Part shown: piece after piece, positions 10,194-20,946 of the stretch | Position numbering within the stretch: the first letter of the stretch is position 1 | Layout: each line of letters begins with the position of its first letter | Source: Emiliania huxleyi CCMP1516 | Taxonomy: Eukaryota > Haptophyta > Isochrysidales > Noelaerhabdaceae | DNA: 64,000 nucleotides | Direction: 5' to 3' | Assembly (NCBI RefSeq): GCF_000372725.1 | Contig: NW_005200506.1 | Location: 121,129-185,128 of the forward strand | The notes under the pieces: generated by a model | What the model was told of the DNA's origin: nothing | Seen by the model: only the letters and a program-made list of their open reading frames with translations | Database searches by the model: none | Position numbers and translations under genes: made by a program

Positions 10194-10847
10194 ATGGACG
10201 ACTACAGAAGTGCGCTCGCCCTGCGCTGTCGCGCCACCGCCACAAGAGTCTCACCGGCGCGCCCGCGGCGCCCTCAGAAATCGGGCTCGGCCTGACCTGC
10301 GGCGGTGTTTTCTTCCTCTTCCTCGGTGTCATGCTCTTCTTCGACAAGGGCCTTCTCGCCATGGGAAACGCGCGTTGGCCGCCTCCCGCCTCTGCCCCAC
10401 CTCCGAGCCCGAAGCCACCTGTGAAGCTCCCACTCGCTCCGCGTCGTGCAGATTCTCTTTCTCTCTGGCGTGTCGCTCATCATCGGGCCGCGAGGGGTCT
10501 TCCGCTTCTTCTTCCAGAAGCGAAAGGCGCGCCCACACGCTTCCACTCCGACGCGTATCCCGCCTCTCCCTCCTCCACACCCGCGTGCTGACGCGCCGCC
10601 GGCTCGCGGCCGCCGGCAGGCCAAGGGCACGACTTGCTTCTTGGGCGGCATCTTCCTCGTGCTGGTGGGCTGGCCCATCTTTGGGATGGCGGTCGAGGTC
10701 TTCGGCTTCCTCAACCTCTTTGGGGACTTCTTCCCCGTTGTGATTGGCTTCCTGCGAAACTTGCCTGTCGTCGGAAACCTGCTCGCGCTGCCGCCGATCC
10801 GCGCCTTCACGGACCGCTTCGTCTCGAAGGCGCGACTGCCGGTGTGA
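10194..10847 (+). CDS. GOT1: vesicle transport protein GOT1 (Golgi transport)
   Basis: This is a four-helix membrane protein of the early secretory pathway; GOT1 homologues act in ER-Golgi trafficking. Four exons give a 136-residue protein, close to the usual 138. Exon 1 is MDDYR. Intron 1 (10210-10277, GT-AG) rejoins as [20 protein letters not shown]. Intron 2 (10370-10451) and intron 3 (10527-10619) both have GC donors and AG acceptors. The joined product reads [18 protein letters not shown] and [19 protein letters not shown], matching GOT1B nearly residue for residue, including [19 protein letters not shown]. The junctions are therefore firm. It is convergent with the chromodomain gene. 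Confidence 0.95.
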
Positions 10848-11284
10848 GGAGAGGTGGTGATGGGGACGGTGCGAGGGAGGCGCGCCCATATGAACGCAAG
10901 CACTCAAATCTAGTCCCGTCGCGCAGACAGCTCTGCAGACTCGGCTTGTGCGCCCCATCAGAGAGATGTGCGCATGTCGGAATGCCCACGCACGCGGTAC
11001 ATCTCAATCACCTTGTGGCTAGGCTCCATGTGCTGTTGCTTTACACGATACTCGCTTTTAAAATGCCCCACCCCTCGCATGCATTGGTGTGTACTACCGC
11101 GCATACGACCCGCATTCGGCAAAAGACTGGACAGTTCCTAACTAGAAGCCCTTCTTATCTGGGGAGAGACAGAGAGACAGTGCACCGGCGTGCAGCTTGC
11201 GTTGGGGACGGCGCGAGCGCGCAAGCCGCCGCCGCCGCGCGTCCCCGCAGCACGGGTCGCGCGGCGCAGCTAGAGGCGCGGCGG
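10848..11284. other. convergent intergenic region
   Basis: This lies between the 3' ends of GOT1 (+) and the chromodomain gene (-). It is slightly less GC-rich than its surroundings. I see no gene, RNA or repeat. Confidence 0.5.
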
Positions 11285-12583
11285 TCAGACCGCCGTAAGG
11301 TCGTCGAGGGTGGCGTCCTTATCCTTATCCTCGGCGGCCAGAGCCTCGGCGGCGGCCGGCGCTGCAGCGGGCGGCTCGGCGGCGGGTGCGTCGGCGGAGC
11401 TGCTCGGCAAGGGCGTGTCGGCGAGGATGCCGGTGCCGGGCACGACTTCGATCTCCACCTGTGGCGGTGCGACAGCGAGGGGCGCGGGTGGGCGGGGGCG
11501 AGGAGGGAGGAGGGAGGGCCTGCGGGATGATGGGTGTGTGGGGGCTCCTCGGGGGCGGCTCACCTCGCCCTCCTCCGCCTGCTTGACGAGCTCCGGGTAG
11601 TCGCGCCTGGGAGGAGGGCCGGGACGGGTCAGGCGAGGGGGGGGGGGGGGGGGGCTGGAGCGGGTGCGGGTCACTTGAAGTCGGAGACAAGGTCGGGGTG
11701 CCTGCAGGCAGCGAGATGGGGAACAGTGAGGCGGCGGCGCGCGAGAGTGCGGCGCTCGCCGCAGCGAGGGGAGAGGGGGAGGGCGCACAAGTTGCCCTCG
11801 GGCTCCCACGTGTTGTCCTCGGGCCGCTCGTACCCCTTCCACTTGATCTCATACACGAGGCCCAGCGGCCCCTTTTTGACGTCGACGATGTTTTCAATCT
11901 CGTCCTCGTCGCCGCCCTCCTGCGCCTGGTCCGCCTCGGCGGCGGCCTTGGCGAGCAGCAGCGCCTGCGCCTTGCGCTGCCGCAACCGCTCCTCCTTGTT
12001 CTTCTTCTGCTCCGCGCGCTTCGCCTCGTCCGCCTGCGCGGCAGGGGGAGGAGGAACAGGGGAGGAGGAACAGTCTCCCACCGCCGCCTCCGCGCGCTAC
12101 CGGCAGCGCTCGCGCGCGCGCCTTCGATTGCTTCGCGAGCGCCTCCTCGAACATCGCGTCCGACACCGAGTTTGTGAACTTCTCGGCCGCCTTGGCCGCC
12201 GACGAGCGGCGCGGCCGCGTCTTGACCACGCTCGACTCGCCCGCATCGCCGTTGCGCTTGCCGTCCTCCCTGTCGTCCTCGTGGTCCTCCTCCAGGTCCT
12301 GCCGGTTGGTCTGCCCCGGGACGAACTCCTCGTCGGAGGCGTCGAGGTCCGAGTCGCCCGTATCCTTCTTCTTCCGCTTCTTCTTGTTCGGCTTCTGGCT
12401 GGGCGGCGCCGCGCTCTTGCCGGGCTCAGGCGGCGCGTCAGGCACGTTGACGTGCAGCGTCTGCCCGGGGACGACGCCGTCGGGGAGGATGAGCGAGACG
12501 TTCCGCCCGTCGGTGTGGACGAAGCTGATCTGCTGACCCGCGGTCGTGCCCTGCGGCACGATGAGGCTGACCTGCACCGGCAT
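11285..12583 (-). CDS. chromodomain protein, HP1-like chromo module
   Basis: A nuclear chromatin reader is likely. The N-terminus has two copies of a P-x-G-x-x-x-G-Q motif (VPQGTTAGQQISF, LPDGVVPGQTLHVNVP). A basic and acidic linker with a KKKRKKK nuclear signal follows. The chromodomain runs across exons as IENIVDVKKGPLGLVYEIKW, KGYERPEDNTWEPEGNL, then HPDLVSDF and RDYPELVKQAEEGE. The aromatic cage positions (Y/V at the start, W of KW, and W of NTWEPE) are present, so methyl-lysine binding is plausible. The acidic C-terminus ends DATLDDLTAV. The intron after EGNL fits a GT donor and a CAG acceptor. No chromoshadow domain is visible. A fragment of its RDYPELVKQA exon is repeated at 18080-18140. 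Confidence 0.8.
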
Positions 12584-13080
12584 TGCACGCGTTGCTCCTG
12601 TCGAAGCAGCGGGTGCGACAATGAGCGGCGCAAGTCGCTGGGCATGGGAGCGGCGGCAGGCAGGGCTGCCAGAGCGACCGGCGCCGGGAGCGGGCGCGTC
12701 GGGGGCGCGGGTGCCTCGGGGGCGCGGGTGTCGGGCGCAGGCTACCTTTCACACCTCGAGTGTTCAGCAGCAGGTCGATGTAGTGGCGCCGCAGCGCTCG
12801 TTCACGCCTCACGCGACCGTTGCGGCGGGCGGCAAAATTCGGGGGCGGATCTTGACGGGGGGCTCGCCCCCCTTCCCCCTCAATGCCCCCCAGTCCCCCG
12901 TTACGTCTAACCCCCCTCCCGCCCCGAACCCATTAGGTGCACATTTTGTGCGCCTGTGAACGTCATCCCGAGGCCACGCCGATACTCCAGGAACGATCTC
13001 AGCTGTGAAGCGCGCGAGCCAGGCGGGCTTTTGCAGCTTTGGACGCGCTGGCCACTTGCGTGTATCGCCTTGCGGCTCCA
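12584..13080. promoter_or_regulatory. divergent promoter region, chromodomain / GT31 genes
   Basis: About 500 bases separate the two divergent start codons. I see C-rich runs at 12860-12920 but no TATA box or clear motif. The promoter role is inferred from gene orientation only. Confidence 0.35.
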
Positions 13081-15862
13081 ATGCCATCTCGCTACCTCCC
13101 GATCGATGTTGTCGAGGATTCCGACTCGGAGGGCGAAACGTCTGGCCTCCTGATACCGTCCGGGCAGCCGGCTCGAGGCGCCATGGCTCGAGGCCAAGTG
13201 GCGCCGCGGAGAGAGTCTGAAGAGGCTCCAGCTTGCTGTTCGGCGTCCGCTGCTGGAGCGGCGGCACTCTCAATCCTTGCGGGCTGCGCTGTGGCCGCGG
13301 GTATCTCAGCACTGCTCGACGATGGTGCGCCATGCGAGACGGGCAGCAGCCGTCCTGGCGCCGCGCCTGCCGCGCTGGCCACGCCGAGGGACGGGCTCAC
13401 CGATCTGCAGCAGCAGGGCCACGAGTGGATCGGCGGCGCGGCGGGCGGCGCGGATCGCTTCAACGCCTCCGAGCGCTGGGGCGCGCACATGCGCCAGCCC
13501 TCCGGACCGTCGGCGCGGCTGCTGCTGCTCGGCCTTCTCTCTGGCTCTGACCGGTTCGTGAGCCGTGACCTGCAGCGACGCGCCTTGTGGGCGCAGCGGC
13601 CGTGGGAGTATGGCGTGGCCTGGCGCTTCGTCGTCGGCGAGCGCCTGCCCAAGGGCGACAACAGCCGCGTCTCGCTCGAGTACGAGAGCGCGAAGGTGCG
13701 CCTCTGTCGAGCCCTCGTCTCCTCGAAGAAGCTCCGCGCTGCACTCTCTACCCTCGTCCCTCGCCCCTCGCCCCTCGCCCCCTCTCTCCCTCTCCCTCTC
13801 CCTCGACCCTCTCTCTCTCCCTCTTTCTCTCCCTCCCCTCGCCCTTCACCTCCGCCCTTCACCTCTGCCAATCCCCTCCGCCCCTCCCCCTCCACCCCCG
13901 CGCCAGTACGGAGACGTCGACCGCGTGTCTGGCGCCAGCGAGCTGCCTCCCCGGCTGGCGAGCAAGGCCGCCGCTGCCTAGACGCTTCCCAGACACTCCC
14001 CAGACACTTCCTAGACACTTCCTCGACACTTCTCCCTCGCCTGGCTCTCCCTCCTGAACCTTCTCGGACCCGTCCGTCACCTTCTCGGAAACCTCCGTCA
14101 GGCCCTCGCCTGGCTCGTGCATGCCTCCGCCTCCAGCCGCCGCGCCGCAGCGCCGCCGCGCTATGTCGCCCTCTCGAGCGACGCTCACTTGCTGCGTCTA
14201 CCTCGGTCTCCTCCTCCGACACCTCCCAGACACACCTCCCAGGCACCTCCCAGACACCTCCCAGACTCCTCCCAGGCACCTCCCAGACACCTCCTACACA
14301 CCTCCCAGGCACCTCCCAGACACCTCGTAGGCACCTCCGAGACACCTCCCAGACACCTCCTAGGCACCTCCCAGACACCTCCTACACACCTCCCAGGCAC
14401 CTCCCAGACACCTCGTAGGCGCCCACTCCCCCTCCGATCCGCCCCCTCCCTCCCTCTCCCCGCAGGCTCGCCGCGCTGCTCCGCGCGCACCACACCAAGC
14501 GGCCGCGCCTCTACGGCGGGCGCCTCTACGCCGGCGCGCTCCTCCGCTGGGGAGCGTGGCGCGGCGGCGAGCTCGTCGACCGCGGCGGCAGGCTCGTCAC
14601 CACCTGGGGCTGCGTGTCGGCCACCGCCCAGGCGCAAGGGGGCAGCTCGGGCGGCGGCCGCTCAAACGCGTCGCTGGAAGCGCTCTCTGCGGCGAACGGC
14701 GCGGCGTGGCGGGCGGCGGCGGCGGGCGGCGGGTGGTGTGGTTCGCATCCGTCCGTGTTCCCCCGAGCGACCGCCGAGCTGCAGCTCTGGTGGGAAGCAG
14801 ACCGCCGCCGCCCCCGCACCGCCTCTCCTCCGCTCTCCGGCCTGTCTGCGCCAGACGTCCTCGGACATCCCTTCTGACCAGCGGAGACGGCTCCGCTGCA
14901 GGTCGCTCCCGCTGCTGACGCAGCTCGAGGAGCCGCTGCGCGCCGCCGCCTCCTCGGCAGACCTCGACCGGCCCGCGCCTCCGCGGTCGGGAGGGATGTC
15001 GCGAGACGCCGCCGCGCGGACCGCCGAGCAGGAGGCGGCGCTGCTTGGGGCCGCCGCCGCCGCGCACATCACCGACTCAGTTCGGGCCAGCGGCGCAGAC
15101 GTCGCATACGTGCAGCTTGCGGATCGCTTGCCCACGTTCGGCTGGTCGGACCCGCCCGCCGACTACGGCGAGGCGATGCTCGTGAGGGAGGCGCCGCGCC
15201 ATCAATGCTGAGCACACGTCCTGAGCACACGTCCTGAGCACACGTCCTGAGCACACGTCCTGAGCACACGTCCTGAGCACACGTCCTGAGCACACGTCCT
15301 GAGCACACGTCCTGAGCACACGTCCTGAGCACACGTCCTGAGCACACGTCCTGAGCACACGTCCTGAGCACACGTCCTGAGCACACGTCCTGAGCACACG
15401 TCCTGAGCACACGTCCTGAGCACACGTCCTGAGCACACGTCCTGAGCACACGTCCTGAGCACACGTCCCTGCATCCCAACTGTCCTGGCTGTCCTAACAC
15501 TCGGCTGTGCGTCTTGTCTTAGCAGCCCGCGGGTAGACTGCAACGGTGCCGTGTGCCACGCGTAGGTGCGCGACGGCGTGGCGGCCGAGGCTGTGTTGCG
15601 GCAGTGGAGAGAAACGAAGCCGCCGGCCGCCGCGTCGCCGCTGCAGTGCTCACGGCGCGTCGGGGGCGGCATCGGCTTGGCGAGGGGAGAGCGTGTCGAC
15701 GACTCAGCCGCCGCTCGCTCTGCTTGTAGGCAGCACTGCAGAGAGTGGGGCTTCCCTGCCGCCGATGGGGCGGCGGAGTGCTGCGAGGTGGCCGCCCCGA
15801 GCAGGAGAAGCGGCAAGGGCAGGAGGTTGCTGAGCGCGAGCGATCGGCGAGAGTCGACTTGA
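13081..15862 (+). CDS. GT31-like glycosyltransferase, type II membrane protein
   Basis: This is a probable Golgi galactosyltransferase-family enzyme. A short cytosolic tail precedes a signal anchor (ALSILAGCAVAAGISALL, residues about 65-82). The region LLLLGLLSGSDRFVSRDLQR, then RALW and WRFVVGERLP, matches the usual GT31 opening (LLG.LS....RR..R.TW....RFV.G). After an intron, YGDVDRVSGASELPPRLASK matches the YGD....D....LP..L..K block. RYVALSSDAHLLRLP could be the altered DxD region. LYGGRLYAGALLRWG resembles the later 'Y.G' block. The canonical EDV motif is not obvious, so activity is uncertain. Introns contain an 11-bp minisatellite (14212-14420) and a 13-bp one (15210-15468). The last exon, from VRDGVAAEAVLRQW, is assigned by frame only. 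Confidence 0.55.
14212..14420 (+). repeat. intronic minisatellite, 11-bp period
   Basis: Variants of CTCCCAGACAC are repeated about 18 times. It lies in an intron of the GT31-like gene. A related CAGACACTTCC array is at 13980-14035 in the previous intron. Confidence 0.85.
15210..15468 (+). repeat. 13-bp minisatellite, about 20 near-perfect copies
   Basis: The unit GAGCACACGTCCT is repeated head to tail with almost no divergence, so expansion is recent. It lies between two presumed exons of the GT31-like gene. There are no spacers, so it is not a CRISPR array. Confidence 0.95.
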
Positions 15863-17969
15863 GCCATTCGGCACACTTGCTGCACGCAAGGCAGCGGGCC
15901 AGCGCCGCGCGTGCCACGAGCGGCCAGCGCCCCGGCAGCGCGGCGGCCGGCGCGCCCCGGGCCGAGCGTTTTTGATCTCTCGGTAAGTGGGGGGCCGAGC
16001 CGCCTCGGGGTGGCGGGCGGGCGGGCGTGTTGAAAAACAGAAAACAGAGAACAGAGGGGGGCCAGGGCCCCCACTACGATTAGACACACGCACCTGGCTC
16101 CTGGGACAAGGCGAGAACGCGCAGCATGTGCAGTACCGCCGTTCAGCGGGGTGGGGGGGGGGGGGGGAGCCGAGGGGGCGACGTCCCGACACGGCAGGTT
16201 GGAGCTGACCCCGGGAGAGAGAGAGAGACGAGCGATGGCACGCCCCCAATGACCCTAGACAGACATGACGAGCCGACAGCGATGCAGCGGCAGCGAAGGC
16301 GGCGAGGAGAGCCCGCGCTGCAGAGCTCCGCCGGGCGGCAGCAGAGACATCGGCGGACGGGGGAGCACGGGACACGTCGGCATAGGAGCCAGGGGGGTGG
16401 GACCGGGTGCACCCGAGCCCACCCGAGAGGTGTCCCCAAGGGTCTGGGGCCGTTTTGCTAAAAATCGAGCAAAGTCAGCTCCGCCTCGCGCGTTGCACTC
16501 ATAGCCCTCGCTCATCGCCACTTGCGCACGGCTGTTCGTGAGCGTGACGCAGCGCATATGCCACTCCCGGCTTCGGCGAAGTGAAGGGCGTCAGGGCTGT
16601 CAGCCAGGGGGGGCGACCCTCGTAGCGTCATCCTCGATCGTACACACACGCCGGCAGCCGATGCACCCCGACTCGCTGGTCGACACGCAGGGCTTCTGGC
16701 CTCTGCCCCACGCGCAATGCCCCACTGTGAGACCCGGTCGCCCCACACCAGCAGCCTATGCACACCATAGTTCGGCAAAACTCCACGCGCGAAATGGATC
16801 GCAGCTAGAGCAAGTGGACCAACTTGGGCAAGGCTCTAGTCGCCGCTGCCCATCGCGGAGCCCAAACCCTCGTCTCAGAGCCGATACTACGACCCGGCGC
16901 GCGGGATCTGAAGCTACGAGGCCTGGGTCGGGGCTATCAGTGGGCTACATGCCGCCTGCCGCGGCTCCTAGGTCCACGAAACGCTCGCGCTTCACCCTCC
17001 CCCCCCTCTGACGATAGGTGCGCTCACCGGCAGAGAGGCACACGGCGGGCGATGGCGGAGCGCGGCGACGCTCCTGACTCAATGGAAGGTCGCCCACATA
17101 CCCACCCTCACCACAACGCCGTAGGCGGGTCGAGACTGCCCTCCACCCGCTCGCGCTTGCCTCCCCTACCCGACCGGTTCGGCTCCCTGTAGATGGGCCG
17201 ACACACCTTCACTGCGGCGCTTCTGCCCGCGACAGCGGCGCCTGAGCGCGTGGGGCTGCAAGGCCCCTCGGGGCGGCCCGCGGGGCGGCGGGAGAGAGCT
17301 CTCCCGCCGTCGTGGCGCACCATATCACCCGTAGACGCCTCTATATAGTCGCCTTTTAGCACCTCCTCTCTACACGCCGCCGAGTAGACCCCGCCGCACC
17401 GCATCACCGCCCCCTTCCCTGCCCCGTCGCCCTCCTGAGCTCTCCCCCCTTTGCTCCAGCCACTCACAGGACGGCTGGGCCATCGGCCCGCGTGACAGGC
17501 GCCCGGGACGGCCGGGGAGCGGCCCCGTAATTTGAGCCCTCTCGGGCCACTCTCGGGCGCGTCCACCGGCCGGCAGAGCACCGCTTGGGCGACACAGACG
17601 GCCCGCCCGACCAGCGCGCTCGACCGCCGTGCCGCCCCCACACCGCCAGCGGCGGGCTTGGGGGTCAGGCGGCGTCCACGCACCCCTCGTGGGGGTGCCC
17701 ACCGCTCTCCTCTCACCGCTCCCCCCCCGCCCGTGGCACCCCACGCACGCGTCCCTCCTCAGGGGCGCATGGCGGCACGTTCAACGCTTGCCTCGGCCCA
17801 CCTCGCCATCACGCCCGCCGCCGCGACCAAGGAGGTGGCCTCGGCGGCCCAGACGAAGCCCGTGCGGCTCGTTTGGGAGCCGCGCGCCGTCCCTCTCTCG
17901 CCCGCGCTGCTCACACGGCCCAAGCCCACGTCCCTCCGGCCGCAGGCGCCGCCAAGGAGTGACCAGCGC
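15863..17969. other. 2.1-kb stretch without a recognisable gene, up to the gap
   Basis: Frames are open on both strands (for example 17108-17716 minus), but the translations are Arg/Pro/Ala-rich without domains. A poly-G run lies at 16150-16168. Codon structure does not favour any frame. I looked for rRNA, tRNA and transposase signals and saw none. Confidence 0.45.
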
Positions 17970-18069
17970 NNNNNNNNNNNNNNNNNNNNNNNNNNNNNNN
18001 NNNNNNNNNNNNNNNNNNNNNNNNNNNNNNNNNNNNNNNNNNNNNNNNNNNNNNNNNNNNNNNNNNNNN
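17970..18069. other. assembly gap of 100 N
   Basis: There are exactly 100 N, the customary placeholder for a gap of unknown length. Sequence on both sides is very GC-rich. Confidence 0.99.
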
Positions 18070-18079
18070 CCCGCCCCTG

Positions 18080-18140
18080 GCCTGACCCGTCCCGGCCCTC
18101 CTCCCAGGCGCGACTACCCGGAGCTCGTCAAGCAGGCGGA
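18080..18140 (+). pseudogene. duplicate of a chromodomain-gene exon edge
   Basis: These 61 bases are identical to the reverse complement of 11574-11634: intron end, CAG acceptor and the codons for RDYPELVKQAE. Beyond the last shared base the sequences part completely. Lying 11 bases from the gap, it may be a true partial duplication or a mis-join. Confidence 0.75.
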
Positions 18141-19158
18141 CGAGGGCGGCGGCGGCACTGACGGGCTCGGCGGCGGGGGCGAGGCCGGCGGCGGTGGCGC
18201 TGGCGACGGCGGCGGCAACGGCGGCGCCGGCGACGGCGGCGGGGGAGGCGCTGGCGACGGCGGCGGCGCGAGGGCGCAAGTCACCCTGACGTGCCTTCCT
18301 TTGGAGTTGTTTGGGCCGCACTTGCCCGAGAGGCCGCCGAAGCACTGGAGGGACTTGCAGCCGCTGCCGCCGTCGCCCACGCTGTAGACGGCGCCGTCGG
18401 GGCAGGTGCAGCTCCCTCCCCAGTCTCCGAACGTGTCGCCGTGCTCCACCATGTTGACGGTGCCGGGCGGGTAGTGCGGCGGCGGCGGCGGCGGCGGGTT
18501 CGGAGGCGCCGGCAGGGGCGGCGGCGGATTGGGGGCCGGCGAGGGCGGCGGCGACGGGGTCGGGGAGGGCGGCGGCGACGGCGCCAAGGAGGGCGGCGGC
18601 GACGGCGCCGGGGACGGCGGCGGCGACGGGGCCGGCGAGGGCGGCGGCGACGGCGGCGGCGGCGGAGGCAGCGGCAGCGGCGACGGTGGCGGCGAGGGCG
18701 TCCGGCAGCAGAACTTGAAGCATGGCGAGCCGTCATCCGTCGCAAAGCCCTTGGTCCCGGCGTGCGCGCGAGCAACGATCGCCTCGTGCCTATGGGAGGG
18801 AGGGTGTGGGGCTGGGTGCTTCGTCCGGCGGAGCCTGCTTGCGCGGCGTTTGGTCTCACTTGGTGGCGTCACCGTCGCCGTCGGTGTCGGCCGCGGCCAG
18901 CTCGTCGGCGGTGAGAATGCCGTCCTGTGCGGGCAACGAGACGGGTCGGCGGCCGCCGCTAGCCGCTCAAAGAGGGAGGGGATGCGGGTGCCTTGTTCAA
19001 GTCGATAGCCTCGTGCCGGTCAATGTGGCCGTCGCCGTCGAGGTCGAGAGCGTCGTGGTCGAGCGGGCAAGAGAATTTTGTCCGCCACGAGCAGTCGCAC
19101 TCGAAGGCCGCGGCAACGGCGGTCAGCAGTGCGATGGAGAGGAGCGAGGCGAGCCCCA
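18114..19158 (-). CDS. secreted Ca-loop and proline-rich (SPPP) glycoprotein, 3' end uncertain
   Basis: A signal peptide (MGLASLLSIALLTAVAAA) is followed by a Cys-containing segment and three Ca-binding loops in close series: DLDGDGHIDRHE, DLNKDGILTADE and DTDGDGDATKHE. The series forms only after splicing a GC-AG intron (18925-18991) and a second intron with a GTGAGA donor, which supports both. Next comes a Cys-rich patch (GSPCFKFCCR), a long (SPPPSPAP)n hydroxyproline-type stalk, a second Cys-rich module (GGSCTCPDG, CKSLQCFGG, KCGPNN) and more SPPP repeats. The frame ends at 18114 inside the duplicated chromodomain fragment near the gap, so the true C-terminus is unknown. An extracellular matrix or cell-covering role is inferred. 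Confidence 0.65.
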
Positions 19159-19354
19159 TTGCGCTGGAAGGAGGATGCTTGAGCCTCGCTTCGTCCCCAT
19201 GAACTGACGGAGCAGCCGAGACACGTGCGAGATCACGAGGATTTTCCGCTTTTTTCTTTATATTAACCCTCATCTTAACTCCTTACGTTCGTCCGTCGTG
19301 ACTTGCAGCGGCCGCAGCGCGTCGCGCCCTGGGCCGTCCCGCAGCGTGGTTTTC
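19159..19354. promoter_or_regulatory. short divergent promoter between two secreted-protein genes
   Basis: Only about 196 bases separate the start codons of two divergent genes that both encode secretory proteins. It includes an AT-rich patch (TTTTTTCTTTATATTAA near 19250-19266), unusual in this window. A shared promoter is inferred from spacing and orientation. Confidence 0.4.
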
Positions 19355-20446
19355 ATGCACTTCCCACGCCGGGCTCTCTGCCTGCTCGCGGCGGCGGCCG
19401 CGCCCGGCGCCGCGGCCTTTGACGTCTGGTCGCTCGTCCCGTCCCTTCCGCCGCCGGATGCCTTCGACTTGCCCTCGCCGCCCTCGGCCTTTGACTTTTG
19501 GAGTGTCGTCCCGGCTCTCCCATCGTGGCCCTTTGAGTCCGAGGAGCCGCCGCCGGCCAGCGGGCCAGAGACAGCTCCGGGGAGTGGCGGCGCTTCACCT
19601 GTCGCGGGGAGCCAGCCGGCGGCCGGCGGGCTGCAGGACCTGGCGGGCTCGCTGCTCGTGCACGGCGCGCCCTATCTCTCCGTCGCCTGGTGCCCAACGG
19701 GCTCATGCCTGCGTCTCTTGCCGCACGACGCCGACTTTGACGGACCGGCGAGCCGCCTGGTCGAGTGCTGGGACGCGGACGCCACGTACTCGCCCGTCGA
19801 GGAGGTGTGGACGGCCAGCTCGGAGCCGAGCGCGGCCGTCCCGGCGGGCTGGGGCGTGGCGGAGGCGTGCGCGGAGCCGCAGGCGTCTGTGCCGATGCCA
19901 GGCGGCTGGTTCGCTCAGCCAGCGAGTGCGTTTGGTCCGGGCTCCGAGCCGGATCGGCTGGCACGCTTCGGCTTCGAGCACCTCGTCACGTCCGTCTGCC
20001 CCGCGTCCAACTCGCTCGGCTGCGCGAGCCTGCAGGGCGCCGCCTACCAGGGGCTCCAGTCGGCCTCCTCGCAGGTGGTCAGCGGGATCAACTGGGAGCT
20101 GGTCGCGACGACGACGGCGGGCACGCTCACCATGCGCCTCTGGGAGCAAGCGTGGGCCGAGCAGCTCGAACTCACAGAGGCGCACCTCTCCAGCCCGGTC
20201 GGCGGCGCCTCGTTCGCCATCTCAGAGTACGACGTCATCACCTCGCCCGAGCCGCTCTCGTACGCCGCCTACGCCTCCTTCTTGCTTTCCGAGCCGCGCC
20301 CGAGCAGGCGCAGCCTCTCGGCACCGGCTGGCGTGGCGGCGGCGGGGGCCGCCGCCGCCGCCCTCTTCGTCGCCGCCGCCGCTGCCTCAAGTCGCCGCTC
20401 CAACTTTGGGCGGCGGCAGCGGGACGACGCGCCGGCGCTGGTGTGA
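19355..20446 (+). CDS. secreted or type I membrane protein with cystatin-like motif
   Basis: A single exon codes for 363 residues. The Met chosen begins a clear signal peptide (MHFPRRALCLLAAAAAPGA). Two copies of an AFD-[VF]-W-S-[LV]-VP[SA]LP motif follow. The middle part has paired Cys residues. Near residue 245 lies SSQVVSGINWELVAT, which matches the cystatin Q-x-V-x-G protease-binding loop and its following strand. An Ala-rich hydrophobic helix (VAAAGAAAAALFVAAAAA) near the C-terminus could be a membrane anchor, followed by a basic tail. Protease-inhibitor function is a guess from one motif. Confidence 0.6.
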   Translation: MHFPRRALCLLAAAAAPGAAAFDVWSLVPSLPPPDAFDLPSPPSAFDFWSVVPALPSWPFESEEPPPASGPETAPGSGGASPVAGSQPAAGGLQDLAGSLLVHGAPYLSVAWCPTGSCLRLLPHDADFDGPASRLVECWDADATYSPVEEVWTASSEPSAAVPAGWGVAEACAEPQASVPMPGGWFAQPASAFGPGSEPDRLARFGFEHLVTSVCPASNSLGCASLQGAAYQGLQSASSQVVSGINWELVATTTAGTLTMRLWEQAWAEQLELTEAHLSSPVGGASFAISEYDVITSPEPLSYAAYASFLLSEPRPSRRSLSAPAGVAAAGAAAAALFVAAAAASSRRSNFGRRQRDDAPALV

Positions 20447-20938
20447 CCGCGTGCGTGAGTGGACGACCTCTCGACCTGCTGGTCAGGACCCGTGCCGCGT
20501 GAGTTTGCGTCGTTCGAGGAACGAGGATATCGCGAGGATGTAATTGCTGGCAACGGTGGGGCTGGGGCCTGGGGGGCGGAGGGGGGCGCACTGTGCGGGG
20601 GGGCGCGTGGCTGAAAGAAGCCTGGAGAGAGGGGTTAGCGCAAGGCGGGAGAGAGAAGCCGCGGTAAAGAGGGCCGTCACGAACGAGCCAGCCAGTGCCG
20701 GCGCGAGCCAGCGCGTACTCGAACTCGTAGCGGCCAGGGTGGCCGGCACGCGGCAGACCGCTCGAGCGGTACGAGTTTCTAGTCTCGCGCGCGCGCCGCG
20801 GCGTACCCCAGGCCCAGCCATAGGAGCAGGCCGACCCACACAGGTAAAAGCCGCAGCCGCCAGCCCTCCGACGAAAAGGCTAAAGGGTGGCTAAAAACGA
20901 TCGCCGCTGCGCGCCGTGGGTGTTGTGGTGAGGGAGTC
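20447..20938. other. intergenic region before the transposon
   Basis: GC-rich sequence without ORFs of interest. It probably holds the 3' UTR of the upstream gene. Nothing else is recognisable. Confidence 0.4.
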
Positions 20939-20946
20939 CCTGACCC

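Noticed and set aside
15210-15468. CRISPR-like array
   Set aside because: Units are contiguous 13-mers without spacers, in a eukaryotic gene.
17108-17716. Possible gene on the minus strand before the gap
   Set aside because: The translation is Arg/Gly/Ala-rich without domain or helix pattern and several frames are equally open.
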